A DNA stretch of 22,445 nt from a virus: positions 1-22,445 of IMG/VR virus record IMGVR_UViG_3300045922_000718, one strand, 5' to 3'. Within the stretch, counting starts at the first letter, position 1, and each line of letters begins with the position of its first letter. This document shows, in pieces, positions 1 through 6,402 of this stretch. The notes beneath the pieces are model-generated. The model had not been told where the DNA came from. It did no database searches and worked only from the letters and a program-made list of their open reading frames with translations. Both the position numbers and the translations under genes were made by a program.

Positions 1-1
1 A

Positions 2-760
2 GCTCTTGCCCGTTTGCTTGATGTTTTGCCAGGTAGCATTGTGCTGGATGGCGAGATTATGGCTGCCGACAATTCATTTAAGACTCTCAGCACGCAGATG
101 AATCGCAAGGACAATGTAGACACAGGCAGTTTTTATTTCGCAGTGTTTGACATAATTCCCAAGCGTGACTTTGACAATCAAAACAGCACGCACACTCAAC
201 ATCAACGTCATCAAGTGTTGCTGGAAATGGTGGGGTTGTTTCAGGAACATTGTGGTAATGCAGTTCGTGTGCTGCCCAAACGCATGGTGGATTTGGATAC
301 GCCAGAAGGTCACCAGCAACTGGAAGAAATGTTTGCACTGGCTATTGACGAAGGGTTTGAAGGAATTATGCTAAAAAACCCGGATGGCATTTACGAACAC
401 AAGCGAAGCAAAAATTGGCTCAAAATCAAGCCATACGTGGATGTTACTGTTACCATCCGATCTCTGCACGAAGGCACAGGCCGCAACGAACATCGGTTGG
501 GATTTGCTCGATGCACAGGAAAGGATTTTGATCCACGCGACGGACAAACCAAACTCATTGAGGTGGATGTAGGTGGCGGATGGAGTGACGAGGAGCGCGT
601 TGAAATCTTCGCCAACCCCAAAAAATATATTGGAAGAGTTATTGAAGTTCGAGCAATGGAATTCACGCAGGACCAACACGGTGGATCGGTGTGGGCATTG
701 CGTCATCCGCGATTCAAAGGATTTCGAGACACCGATGAAAACCCGGGATCAAAAATATAA
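2..760 (+). CDS. ATP-dependent DNA ligase, C-terminal part (5' cut by window edge)
   Basis: Seals nicks in duplex DNA using ATP, probably joining Okazaki fragments like T4 gp30. The frame is open to the left edge, so the N-terminal part, including the KxDG adenylation lysine, lies outside the window. Visible nucleotidyltransferase motifs, in order: LDGEI (motif III region), EGFEGIMLKNPDG (motif IV), and NWLKIKP (motif V, with its paired lysines). The C-terminal OB-fold region ends with an EVRAMEFT stretch and LRHPRFKGFRDTD, the usual end of this family. It stops at TAA 758-760, followed directly by an in-frame TAG. The next small ORF overlaps the last 26 bases. The family call is firm; orthology to T4 gene 30 is inferred from the other T4-like replication genes in the window. 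Confidence 0.93.
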   Translation, partial: ALARLLDVLPGSIVLDGEIMAADNSFKTLSTQMNRKDNVDTGSFYFAVFDIIPKRDFDNQNSTHTQHQRHQVLLEMVGLFQEHCGNAVRVLPKRMVDLDTPEGHQQLEEMFALAIDEGFEGIMLKNPDGIYEHKRSKNWLKIKPYVDVTVTIRSLHEGTGRNEHRLGFARCTGKDFDPRDGQTKLIEVDVGGGWSDEERVEIFANPKKYIGRVIEVRAMEFTQDQHGGSVWALRHPRFKGFRDTDENPGSKI

Positions 761-965
761 TAGCTGGCTGTTTTATCAAGTTCCTTCGCACCAAGTGTCA
801 TTATATTGCACGTTGCAAATGATATATCTGTCTATTGTTGCTTTTTTGTTTACTGTTTTTGGTATGGAGTTTTTGGTAGTTAATTTTGCACTGCAAATTT
901 TTGCAAATGATTATGCTATTTTGCGCATTATCAATCCACAAAACCTAAATCAAACAAACAACTAA
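735..965 (+). CDS. Small putative membrane protein (76 aa)
   Basis: I do not recognise a family. The ATG at 735 lies inside the ligase gene in another frame, and the ORF runs past it to TAA at 963-965. The frame is open further upstream, but that part is only the shadow of the ligase, so the first ATG giving a short overlap (26 bases) was chosen. The protein has one long hydrophobic stretch at about residues 26-58 (YLSIVAFLFTVFGMEFLVV and onward), enough for one or two membrane passes, and a polar Asn/Gln-rich tail. No strong ribosome binding site is visible. It could be a small inner-membrane protein acting on the host, but function is unknown. Confidence 0.45.
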   Translation: MKTRDQKYNSWLFYQVPSHQVSLYCTLQMIYLSIVAFLFTVFGMEFLVVNFALQIFANDYAILRIINPQNLNQTNN

Positions 966-1031
966 TAACCGATATGTCTGAGCACTCAATGCTGTCTATA
1001 AGTCGAACTTGTTTTCTTTTTGGTCCCAACT

Positions 1032-1247
1032 ATGTTACTATTACCATTTACCATTGATCAAAATTCACCGCAAACTCTAGCATTGTTTCCAAATCGAGTT
1101 GTGTGCCAAGGCAGTCGAATATTTGATGCTGTTGAATGGGCTCACACAAACATTCAGCAAAAATGGAGTCGACGAACCAATATTTTTTACTTTGAGAGCA
1201 TCGATGATGCCATGCTGTTCAAATTGAAATTTGCAGGAGTAAAATAA
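1032..1247 (+). CDS. Small hypothetical phage protein with C-terminal DDAMLFKLKF motif (71 aa)
   Basis: Unknown function. A TTG at 1020 is an alternative start four codons upstream; the frame is closed by TAA at 999-1001. No convincing ribosome binding site precedes either start. The body is mixed polar and hydrophobic. The C-terminus, FYFESIDDAMLFKLKFAGVK, has an acidic pair followed by a FKLxF core, a pattern that recurs at the C-termini of the proteins at 1249-1635 and 6124-6390. The ORF ends at TAA 1245-1247, and the ribosome binding site of the next gene sits inside its last codons, so the two are probably cotranslated. The 5' boundary is uncertain. Confidence 0.5.
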   Translation: MLLLPFTIDQNSPQTLALFPNRVVCQGSRIFDAVEWAHTNIQQKWSRRTNIFYFESIDDAMLFKLKFAGVK

Positions 1248-1248
1248 T

Positions 1249-1635
1249 ATGATCAACATTCATTATGGTAGAATTTCTTTTTATTTGATTTGCACTTTAT
1301 TTGTATATTGCAGTTTTATATCTTTGCTATTTACAATAATTGGGATTGATTACAGCCTTGAATATGCTATAATAGCAGTCATGATAGCCGTTGGTCTTAC
1401 TATAAGCCAGTTTGTAATTTCAATGTTACAACATTGGGAACAGTTTACTAGAATCTATCTTGAAATACCCACTGATTATAACTGCAAAGACATTACAAAA
1501 AAGTTGAATATTGAAAACAAAGACGTAAAACTCAACGTATATCTTAACAGAATCTATAGCAAAAGACTTGATGATTTCTTATACTTGAAGTTGTGTTTTG
1601 GTGGCAAATTAAACGCACATAAAAATGTATTTTGA
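1249..1635 (+). CDS. Putative membrane protein with two transmembrane segments (128 aa)
   Basis: I do not recognise a family. The ATG at 1249 follows AGGAG at 1235-1239 with 9 bases of spacing. Two strongly hydrophobic stretches lie at about residues 8-30 (ISFYLICTLFVYCSFISLLF) and 37-60 (YAIIAVMIAVGLTISQFVISM), predicting a two-pass inner-membrane anchor. A soluble tail of roughly 65 residues follows, rich in Lys and Asn. The tail ends with RLDDFLYLKLCFGGKLN, which resembles the acid-pair plus (F/L)KLxF ending of the upstream 71-residue protein. Ends with TGA 1633-1635, 18 bases before the UvdE start. Function unknown; a role at the host membrane is inference only. Confidence 0.65.
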   Translation: MINIHYGRISFYLICTLFVYCSFISLLFTIIGIDYSLEYAIIAVMIAVGLTISQFVISMLQHWEQFTRIYLEIPTDYNCKDITKKLNIENKDVKLNVYLNRIYSKRLDDFLYLKLCFGGKLNAHKNVF

Positions 1636-1653
1636 GTTTGAAGATATTACAAA

Positions 1654-2661
1654 ATGACCCAAGATCATAGAATAGGCTTTGCTTGCAAAATAGTAGCGGA
1701 TGTTGAAGATAAAAAACAAAAGATGCTTTTGGAAAGCAAACATAATACCAAAAGCACCACCATCACTGCATTACAAAAACTCAACCATAGTCAGAAGATT
1801 GAAAAACTTTATGGTATTTTGAGTCAAAACGCTGAAATCTTAGCCAATCAAATGACACTAGTGGGATCTTGGCCGAAACCCAGACGTATGATGCGAATAT
1901 CATCTGATATATGGCCGGGTTTTACACATGAAGAAATATCCACTTTGTATCAAGAACCGATATTACAACAAGCAATGAGTATGGTGAATCATGCCGGTGA
2001 TATTGCCAAACAGCACGACATTCGTTTAAGTATGCATCCTGGACAATTCACCATGTTAGTAAGCCATACCAAATCAACAGTTGACAGAGCAATTGAAGAT
2101 TTAGAATACCATGCAGAAATATTTCGTCGCATGGGTATTTCACATACGGATCAACGCACCGAAATCAACATTCATGGTGGAGCAAAAGTTAAAAATTTCT
2201 ATGAACAATTTGTCACCAACTGGCAACGTTTGTCGCATGACACACAGCAATGGATCAGTGTGGAAAATGATGAATTTTCATATGGCGTTGATGATTTGCT
2301 ACCACTAGCTGATCATGTGAAAATATGTGTGGATGTGCATCATCATTGGATACATGAAGAATGTTATTTGTCTCCTGATGACGATATGATAGATAAAATC
2401 ATAAGCAGTTGGAGAGGAGCTCGTCCTGAAATGCACGTGAGTACCAGCCACGAATCTGTTGACAGCAATGGAAAAGAAATACCACAATTCACCACGCATG
2501 ATGTGAAAAAATCTCTTTGGCGCAAGCATTCGGATTTTTGCTATAACCCCAAACTCAACGACTATTTTCTTTCATTTTTGCCACAATTTGATTTAATGGT
2601 TGAAGCCAAAATGAAAAATATCGCAGCAAAGCAACTATTGGAATCTTATAATAATCGATAA
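1654..2661 (+). CDS. uvdE: UV damage endonuclease, UvdE family
   Basis: UvdE enzymes are metal-dependent TIM-barrel endonucleases. They nick DNA just 5' of UV photoproducts and some other lesions, starting alternative excision repair. The 335-residue protein has the family signatures in order: IGFAC (7-11), RISSD (81-85), MHPGQF (127-132), NIHGG (172-176), VENDEF (203-208), VDVHHHW (226-232), MHVS (260-263) and DLMVEAK (313-319). The His, Glu and Asp residues in HPGQ, IHGG, ENDE, DVHHHW and VEAK correspond to the metal-binding set of the family. Length is typical and the protein looks intact. Start at ATG 1654 is preceded by AAGATATT, only a weak ribosome binding site. The same frame continues open after the TAA for 127 codons into an FkbM remnant. 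Confidence 0.95.
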   Translation: MTQDHRIGFACKIVADVEDKKQKMLLESKHNTKSTTITALQKLNHSQKIEKLYGILSQNAEILANQMTLVGSWPKPRRMMRISSDIWPGFTHEEISTLYQEPILQQAMSMVNHAGDIAKQHDIRLSMHPGQFTMLVSHTKSTVDRAIEDLEYHAEIFRRMGISHTDQRTEINIHGGAKVKNFYEQFVTNWQRLSHDTQQWISVENDEFSYGVDDLLPLADHVKICVDVHHHWIHEECYLSPDDDMIDKIISSWRGARPEMHVSTSHESVDSNGKEIPQFTTHDVKKSLWRKHSDFCYNPKLNDYFLSFLPQFDLMVEAKMKNIAAKQLLESYNNR

Positions 2662-3045
2662 AAATTAATATTCACAAACAACACACAGTATCAAAGGCAA
2701 GTTTTGGAAATTGCTGCGGGTCACGAAAATAAAACAACATTCATTTCAAACAAAACATATTCTGGATTAAACCATATTAATTCAGATGGGATCTCTGTTC
2801 AAATGAACAAGTTAGATGATTTGAATTTATCTTTTCCTAATTTTATAAAAATAGACATGGAATGCTTCAAACTTCATACCCTTAAGAGATTGGAAAACAC
2901 TCTCATAATTCATAAGCCAATGATTCAACTGGAATTGCAGAAGCCATTGTTGGAATCATTTAATACTCCTATAGAAGATGTTTGGCTTTGGCTGAATAAT
3001 TTGGGCCAACTATATGACTCAAAAAATAGACTATGGGAGAAGTGA
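2662..3045 (+). pseudogene. FkbM-type methyltransferase remnant, C-terminal half only
   Basis: The frame directly after the UvdE stop encodes a recognisable C-terminal half of an FkbM-like SAM-dependent methyltransferase. QMNKLDDLNL matches the family's LDdl motif, NFIKIDMECFKLHTLKRL matches its fiKiDvEGfE..vLkg motif, and KPMIQLEL matches its Pvi.lE motif. The normal Gly of the IDxEG core is Cys here. The N-terminal SAM-binding Gly-rich region is missing, and no ATG precedes the homology; a TTG at 2704 is the only nearby start. The remnant is in the same frame as UvdE, separated only by TAA 2659-2661. I read it as a decayed gene trimmed by deletion, although a short expressed protein from TTG 2704 (113 aa) cannot be excluded. 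Ends at TGA 3043-3045. Confidence 0.6.
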
Positions 3046-3056
3046 GATTCTCACTT
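3040..3056. repeat. 7-bp inverted repeat with 3-nt loop at the end of the FkbM remnant
   Basis: Arms AAGTGAG (3040-3046) and CTCACTT (3050-3056) are perfect complements around ATT. The stop codon of the remnant lies in the left arm. The + strand continues with AAAACCC and has no T-run, so it does not look like a classical intrinsic terminator. The rest of the 122-base gap up to 3167 holds only AT-rich sequence and the TATAAATA box. Confidence 0.45.
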
Positions 3057-3160
3057 AAAACCCAACGATACCCCTGGAGAACAAGATTGGTTTGCAAAAC
3101 CCATATAAGAACAAACATATTTCTTAGCTGATTTCATTGATTATATTTTTGAAATATTAT

Positions 3161-3168
3161 TATAAATA
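3161..3168 (+). promoter_or_regulatory. T4-late-promoter-like box TATAAATA
   Basis: An exact match to the T4 late promoter consensus lies at the junction of the only intergenic gap before the large repeat protein. Its last A is the A of the ATG at 3168. With T4 geometry (box at -13 to -6) transcription would start at 3174, the A of the second ATG of the next gene. In this AT-rich sequence a few chance matches are expected, so the position rather than the match itself is the support. Confidence 0.4.
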
Positions 3169-5801
3169 TGATTATGAACCAAGAGATCGAAACACTGAAA
3201 AAACTCGCCGGGTTAAAAGAACATTGGCATGATAAGCTCAAGGTGGCATTGGGTGAAGAAGAGCCACAAACACCTGAAATCACTAAAACTTCCCATAGAC
3301 ACTGGCTGGACAAACTCAAGTCAGCTGCTAATGCTGAATGGTATGACAAAGCCACTGAAGAGATGATTCAACGCATCCAAGCGGGTGAATTTGAAATGGA
3401 AGTGGTCAATGATCTAGCTCGGCAGTATGCCTCTATGAATGGTGGATCTCATGATGCTTTCCAATTTGCTGTGGATGCACTGGGTCGCCGTGCTTGGCAA
3501 ATGGGCTTGAATGATGCCAATGACAACAGCAAGCCACGTTATCAGATTCAACCACAGGATTCACACAGAGAGCCATTAGCAGAATATCACATGGATCATA
3601 TGCAGAATCCAGGTAGACGTTCCAGTGAAAAATGCCTGAATCTTCATCGTCAAGCACAACAAGATGATGCATATGGCAGAGTAGCCAAAGGTCAATTGGA
3701 AGATGAAATGAAAACGCATGGGTTTGATAACCTGGATCTATTCCTAAAAACCTGTGAAAGAGTTGTCAATCAAGATGAGTCATTGAGGGATGAATTATCC
3801 CCAAAGAAGGCCCAAGAAGCGCTCATGCTTTGGCGTAAAAATAAGATTTTTGAATTGATGAATTTTGTTGAAGGCTATGGTTTCAAAAGTGTTCAGGATC
3901 TTTTAAATTATATAAAAACAATCAAAGAAAAAAATTTAAATGAAAGTCACAGCGATGAAGAAATTGCTGCAATGAGCAGAGAAGAACGCATCAAAGAAGC
4001 AGCAGCAACTCTTTCAGAAGTTTGGAGTGATGATGAATTCCGAGGCACGTGGGCGCAAGCAGTTTCGGCCATTGCTCGTCAATATAAGATATCGTCAGAT
4101 GAGCTATTAGCAGAATATGATAGGATCACCTTTCCTGGTAAAGGTAAAAAAAGAGATCCAAACCCCCAAACCGTTGAGCAAGTGATTAATAAATGGAATG
4201 AATACAAAGAAAAACACTTTAACAAAGAAAACTTATGGCGTTGGGAAGAATTAAACAAGATAGCACAAGACCACGGCTATTGGAATCTCACTGATTTTCT
4301 AAAAAGAGTTGCCAAACTAAGTGATAAAAAAATCATTGGTATCAAAGAATCCTCTTACAAAACTGTTGAGCCCACCACCAAAACTGCGTTGGCTTATTTG
4401 AAAGATTATAACAAGTGGGTGGAAGATCCCGATAGCATGCCCCCTAAAGAAAAGGGAGAACATGGCTTCTGCATGCATCGCACTATGCGAGCACATGGCT
4501 ATCGCGATCCCAATGCATTTGCGCAGGCATGTAAACAAAAACTAGCACAAAGCAAGAATACAAAAATTCAAAAAAATGCAATGGAAGAAGAATTTGCTTC
4601 AGCAGTCAATGAAGTGGGAGACATTAGACCCAATTTGATAATGAGCGGCGAATATGGTCCGCGTAAAGGTTTGGAAGGTCCATTCACAATGAAAAATGGT
4701 CAAGTGGTTTATTATGATGCCAAAGAAGGCAAGTATTGGGACCCCAAAACCGATATGTATATTCCCAATGAAGAAATTCATAAAATGCATGAAATGATGG
4801 AATCAAAAAGTGATATGACATCTCTGGCAACATTGCGTGACATTTTGGAATCTTTTGAAGAAGAACAGCATCAAAATAATATATACGGATCTCGAGATTT
4901 CAGCAGCAATGTCAAGGATTTCTATAATCACGTTCGTGAATTTCCTCATATGCTAACAGGCGACAAAGAAGCTTGGCGTAAACACGATGTGGTTGTAACT
5001 ATAAGACATCCATATGGTCATACAGAAGTTCGACATGGATCAACTGCTGATATTCACAGATGGATGCCAGAAACAGAAGTTAAAAGGTACGGTCAAAACT
5101 TTGCCAATTATGAACTATCACTGGATCCACCATATCCAATGAATGAGAAACACATCAGCAAAATTCAAGAAGCCGAGGTAGTGCCAATGCATTCAAAACC
5201 TGCTTCGGGAATGGAAGTGCCAAAAGGTTATGCTTCTTTCTATGTGCAAGAAATTTCTCCCACTGTTTCAAAAATCATCGGTGTAAAACCCAATGGAGTT
5301 GAAGTGGAAATATCAAGAACTTCCACTGAAGGAGCACATGCTCTTGCCAAGCACTACAATTCAGGTGGCAGAGGTGGGGTGCAATCAGTATCATTAATGT
5401 CTGCTTTTGGCACGCCAGTGATGCAAGAGTTAGATGCAAATGGCTATCACATGATGGAAAAGCCAGGTTATTTCCAAGAAGTGGTCAATGACAAAAAATA
5501 TCATGTTCCTGTTTCAGCTATTCGTAAATTAGAACAAAAAATGAACATGAAAATTCCTGTAAAGCCTATGAAAGACGCTGTAAAACAATTCCGAGACGGA
5601 AATTTTTACCCACAGGGAGATAGAATCAGTGATTTGGAAACTGTAATTCTAATTCATCCTGGTGAAAAAAACAAATGGGGAGAGGAAACAATCAAACCTG
5701 GATCAGTATTCCTAGCGGACCGAGGCGGCGCCAAAAAATACTATAGAGCATGGGCCCTGATTCCTGATTATTCTGCTACTGTGTTGAACTTGAAAAAATA
5801 A
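3168..5801 (+). CDS. Large hypothetical protein with degenerate helical repeats, possibly virion-associated (877 aa)
   Basis: I do not recognise a named family. The N-terminus begins with LKKLAGLKEHW. A degenerate helical unit, xx(H/Y)G(F/Y)xxxxxF/Lhxxh, occurs four times, centred on GF 185-186, GF 238-239, GY 370-371 and GY 444-445. Three copies are preceded by a helix of the type A-x-x-x-hL-x-x-W/Y. A second pair of related segments carries (L/I)ARQY at 83-87 and 302-306. Residues 480-880 look like a mixed alpha/beta region with GPFTMKNGQVVYYDAKEG (503-520), a beta-rich YVQEISPTVSKIIGVKPNG patch (692-710) and a C-terminus ending YYRAWALIPDYSATVLNLKK. There is no signal peptide or membrane segment. 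Start may be ATG 3168 or ATG 3174; neither has a ribosome binding site. Size and the late-type promoter suggest a structural or packaged protein, but that is inference. Confidence 0.8.
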   Translation: MIMNQEIETLKKLAGLKEHWHDKLKVALGEEEPQTPEITKTSHRHWLDKLKSAANAEWYDKATEEMIQRIQAGEFEMEVVNDLARQYASMNGGSHDAFQFAVDALGRRAWQMGLNDANDNSKPRYQIQPQDSHREPLAEYHMDHMQNPGRRSSEKCLNLHRQAQQDDAYGRVAKGQLEDEMKTHGFDNLDLFLKTCERVVNQDESLRDELSPKKAQEALMLWRKNKIFELMNFVEGYGFKSVQDLLNYIKTIKEKNLNESHSDEEIAAMSREERIKEAAATLSEVWSDDEFRGTWAQAVSAIARQYKISSDELLAEYDRITFPGKGKKRDPNPQTVEQVINKWNEYKEKHFNKENLWRWEELNKIAQDHGYWNLTDFLKRVAKLSDKKIIGIKESSYKTVEPTTKTALAYLKDYNKWVEDPDSMPPKEKGEHGFCMHRTMRAHGYRDPNAFAQACKQKLAQSKNTKIQKNAMEEEFASAVNEVGDIRPNLIMSGEYGPRKGLEGPFTMKNGQVVYYDAKEGKYWDPKTDMYIPNEEIHKMHEMMESKSDMTSLATLRDILESFEEEQHQNNIYGSRDFSSNVKDFYNHVREFPHMLTGDKEAWRKHDVVVTIRHPYGHTEVRHGSTADIHRWMPETEVKRYGQNFANYELSLDPPYPMNEKHISKIQEAEVVPMHSKPASGMEVPKGYASFYVQEISPTVSKIIGVKPNGVEVEISRTSTEGAHALAKHYNSGGRGGVQSVSLMSAFGTPVMQELDANGYHMMEKPGYFQEVVNDKKYHVPVSAIRKLEQKMNMKIPVKPMKDAVKQFRDGNFYPQGDRISDLETVILIHPGEKNKWGEETIKPGSVFLADRGGAKKYYRAWALIPDYSATVLNLKK

Positions 5802-5843
5802 TATTGCATTGCTGTTGCCTGTAAGTTATTTTTATGTTCAAAC

Positions 5844-5850
5844 AAGGAGA
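5844..5850 (+). promoter_or_regulatory. Ribosome binding site deciding the DsbA-like start
   Basis: AAGGAGA at 5844-5850 lies 7 bases before ATG 5858. This favours 5858 over the upstream in-frame ATG 5834, whose first codons overlap the site. Confidence 0.7.
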
Positions 5851-5857
5851 ACTTTTT

Positions 5858-6127
5858 ATGGATTTGAATAATCTATCTGCCGAACACAAAGCACGAATCA
5901 AAAACACCATCAACGAAGGCATACAAACCATGCAAGAAATCAAAGACTTGCGTGAGGGTATGAACGACTTGTTGTCTTCAGTTGCTGAGGACTTGAACAT
6001 TCCCAAGAAGGAACTCAACAATGCAGTTAAATTGGGTTTTAAAAAGAGTCAGCGCACTTCCGTAATCGAAGAAGAAAAAGAAAGTTTGGATCTCGTGGAA
6101 GCACTGCTAAATATAGCAGGTAGATGA
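5858..6127 (+). CDS. dsbA: DsbA-like double-stranded DNA-binding protein (89 aa)
   Basis: T4 DsbA is an 89-residue DNA-binding protein that acts near late promoters. This product, started at the ATG with the strong AAGGAGA site, is also 89 residues. It has the same layout: a helical first half (KARIKNTINEGIQTMQEIKDLREG), then an EDLNIPKKELNNAVKLGFK segment matching the T4 protein's ELGVDGKMFNRLLALYHK segment, and an acidic helical C-terminus (EEEKESLDLVEALLNI). The identification rests on length and remembered pattern, not on an alignment. Its last codons overlap the next gene (ATG 6124, TGA 6125-6127), so they are probably translationally coupled. In T4, dsbA sits next to rnh; here the RNase H-like gene is 12 kb away. 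Confidence 0.6.
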   Translation: MDLNNLSAEHKARIKNTINEGIQTMQEIKDLREGMNDLLSSVAEDLNIPKKELNNAVKLGFKKSQRTSVIEEEKESLDLVEALLNIAGR

Positions 6128-6390
6128 TAAAAGTAGAAATACCAACGATTTTTAGATACATTGAAGGCTTAACACCAAATGCAAATGACTTTGATGTATA
6201 TCGTTTGTATTCCTGTCGTCGACAACTGGAGCGATGGTGTCAAAAAAACTATCTCCCAGAATCTTACCATATAAAAATCAATCGTTCCGAACCTGACAAA
6301 TATGGCGCAGTTGAAGCTCGAATTTGTATTGAATTTGCAGACGAAGACATTGCCACACATTTTAAACTTTGTTATTTAGAAAAACAATAG
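6124..6390 (+). CDS. Hypothetical protein with C-terminal DEDIATHFKLCY motif (88 aa)
   Basis: Unknown family. ATG 6124 overlaps the DsbA-like stop as ATGA. The N-terminal half is mixed, with aromatic and basic residues (DVYRLYSCRRQLERWCQKNYLPESYHI, residues about 24-50), and the protein ends EARICIEFADEDIATHFKLCYLEKQ. The end repeats the acid-pair then FKLxF/Y pattern seen in the proteins at 1032-1247 and 1249-1635. The stop is TAG 6388-6390, and the polymerase gene starts 12 bases later in the same reading frame. Its position directly before the polymerase gene suggests a replication-time gene, nothing more. Confidence 0.7.
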   Translation: MIKVEIPTIFRYIEGLTPNANDFDVYRLYSCRRQLERWCQKNYLPESYHIKINRSEPDKYGAVEARICIEFADEDIATHFKLCYLEKQ

Positions 6391-6402
6391 TATATTAAAC
6401 AC

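Noticed and set aside
573-734. Upstream extension of the small membrane ORF through the ligase gene
   Set aside because: This stretch is clearly ligase coding sequence in another frame; the 735 start with a short overlap is more reasonable.
974-1057. 27-codon ORF (start MSEHSM) upstream of the 71-residue protein, possibly a frameshifted N-terminus
   Set aside because: It has no ribosome binding site and no evident similarity to join with the downstream frame. Too short to support.
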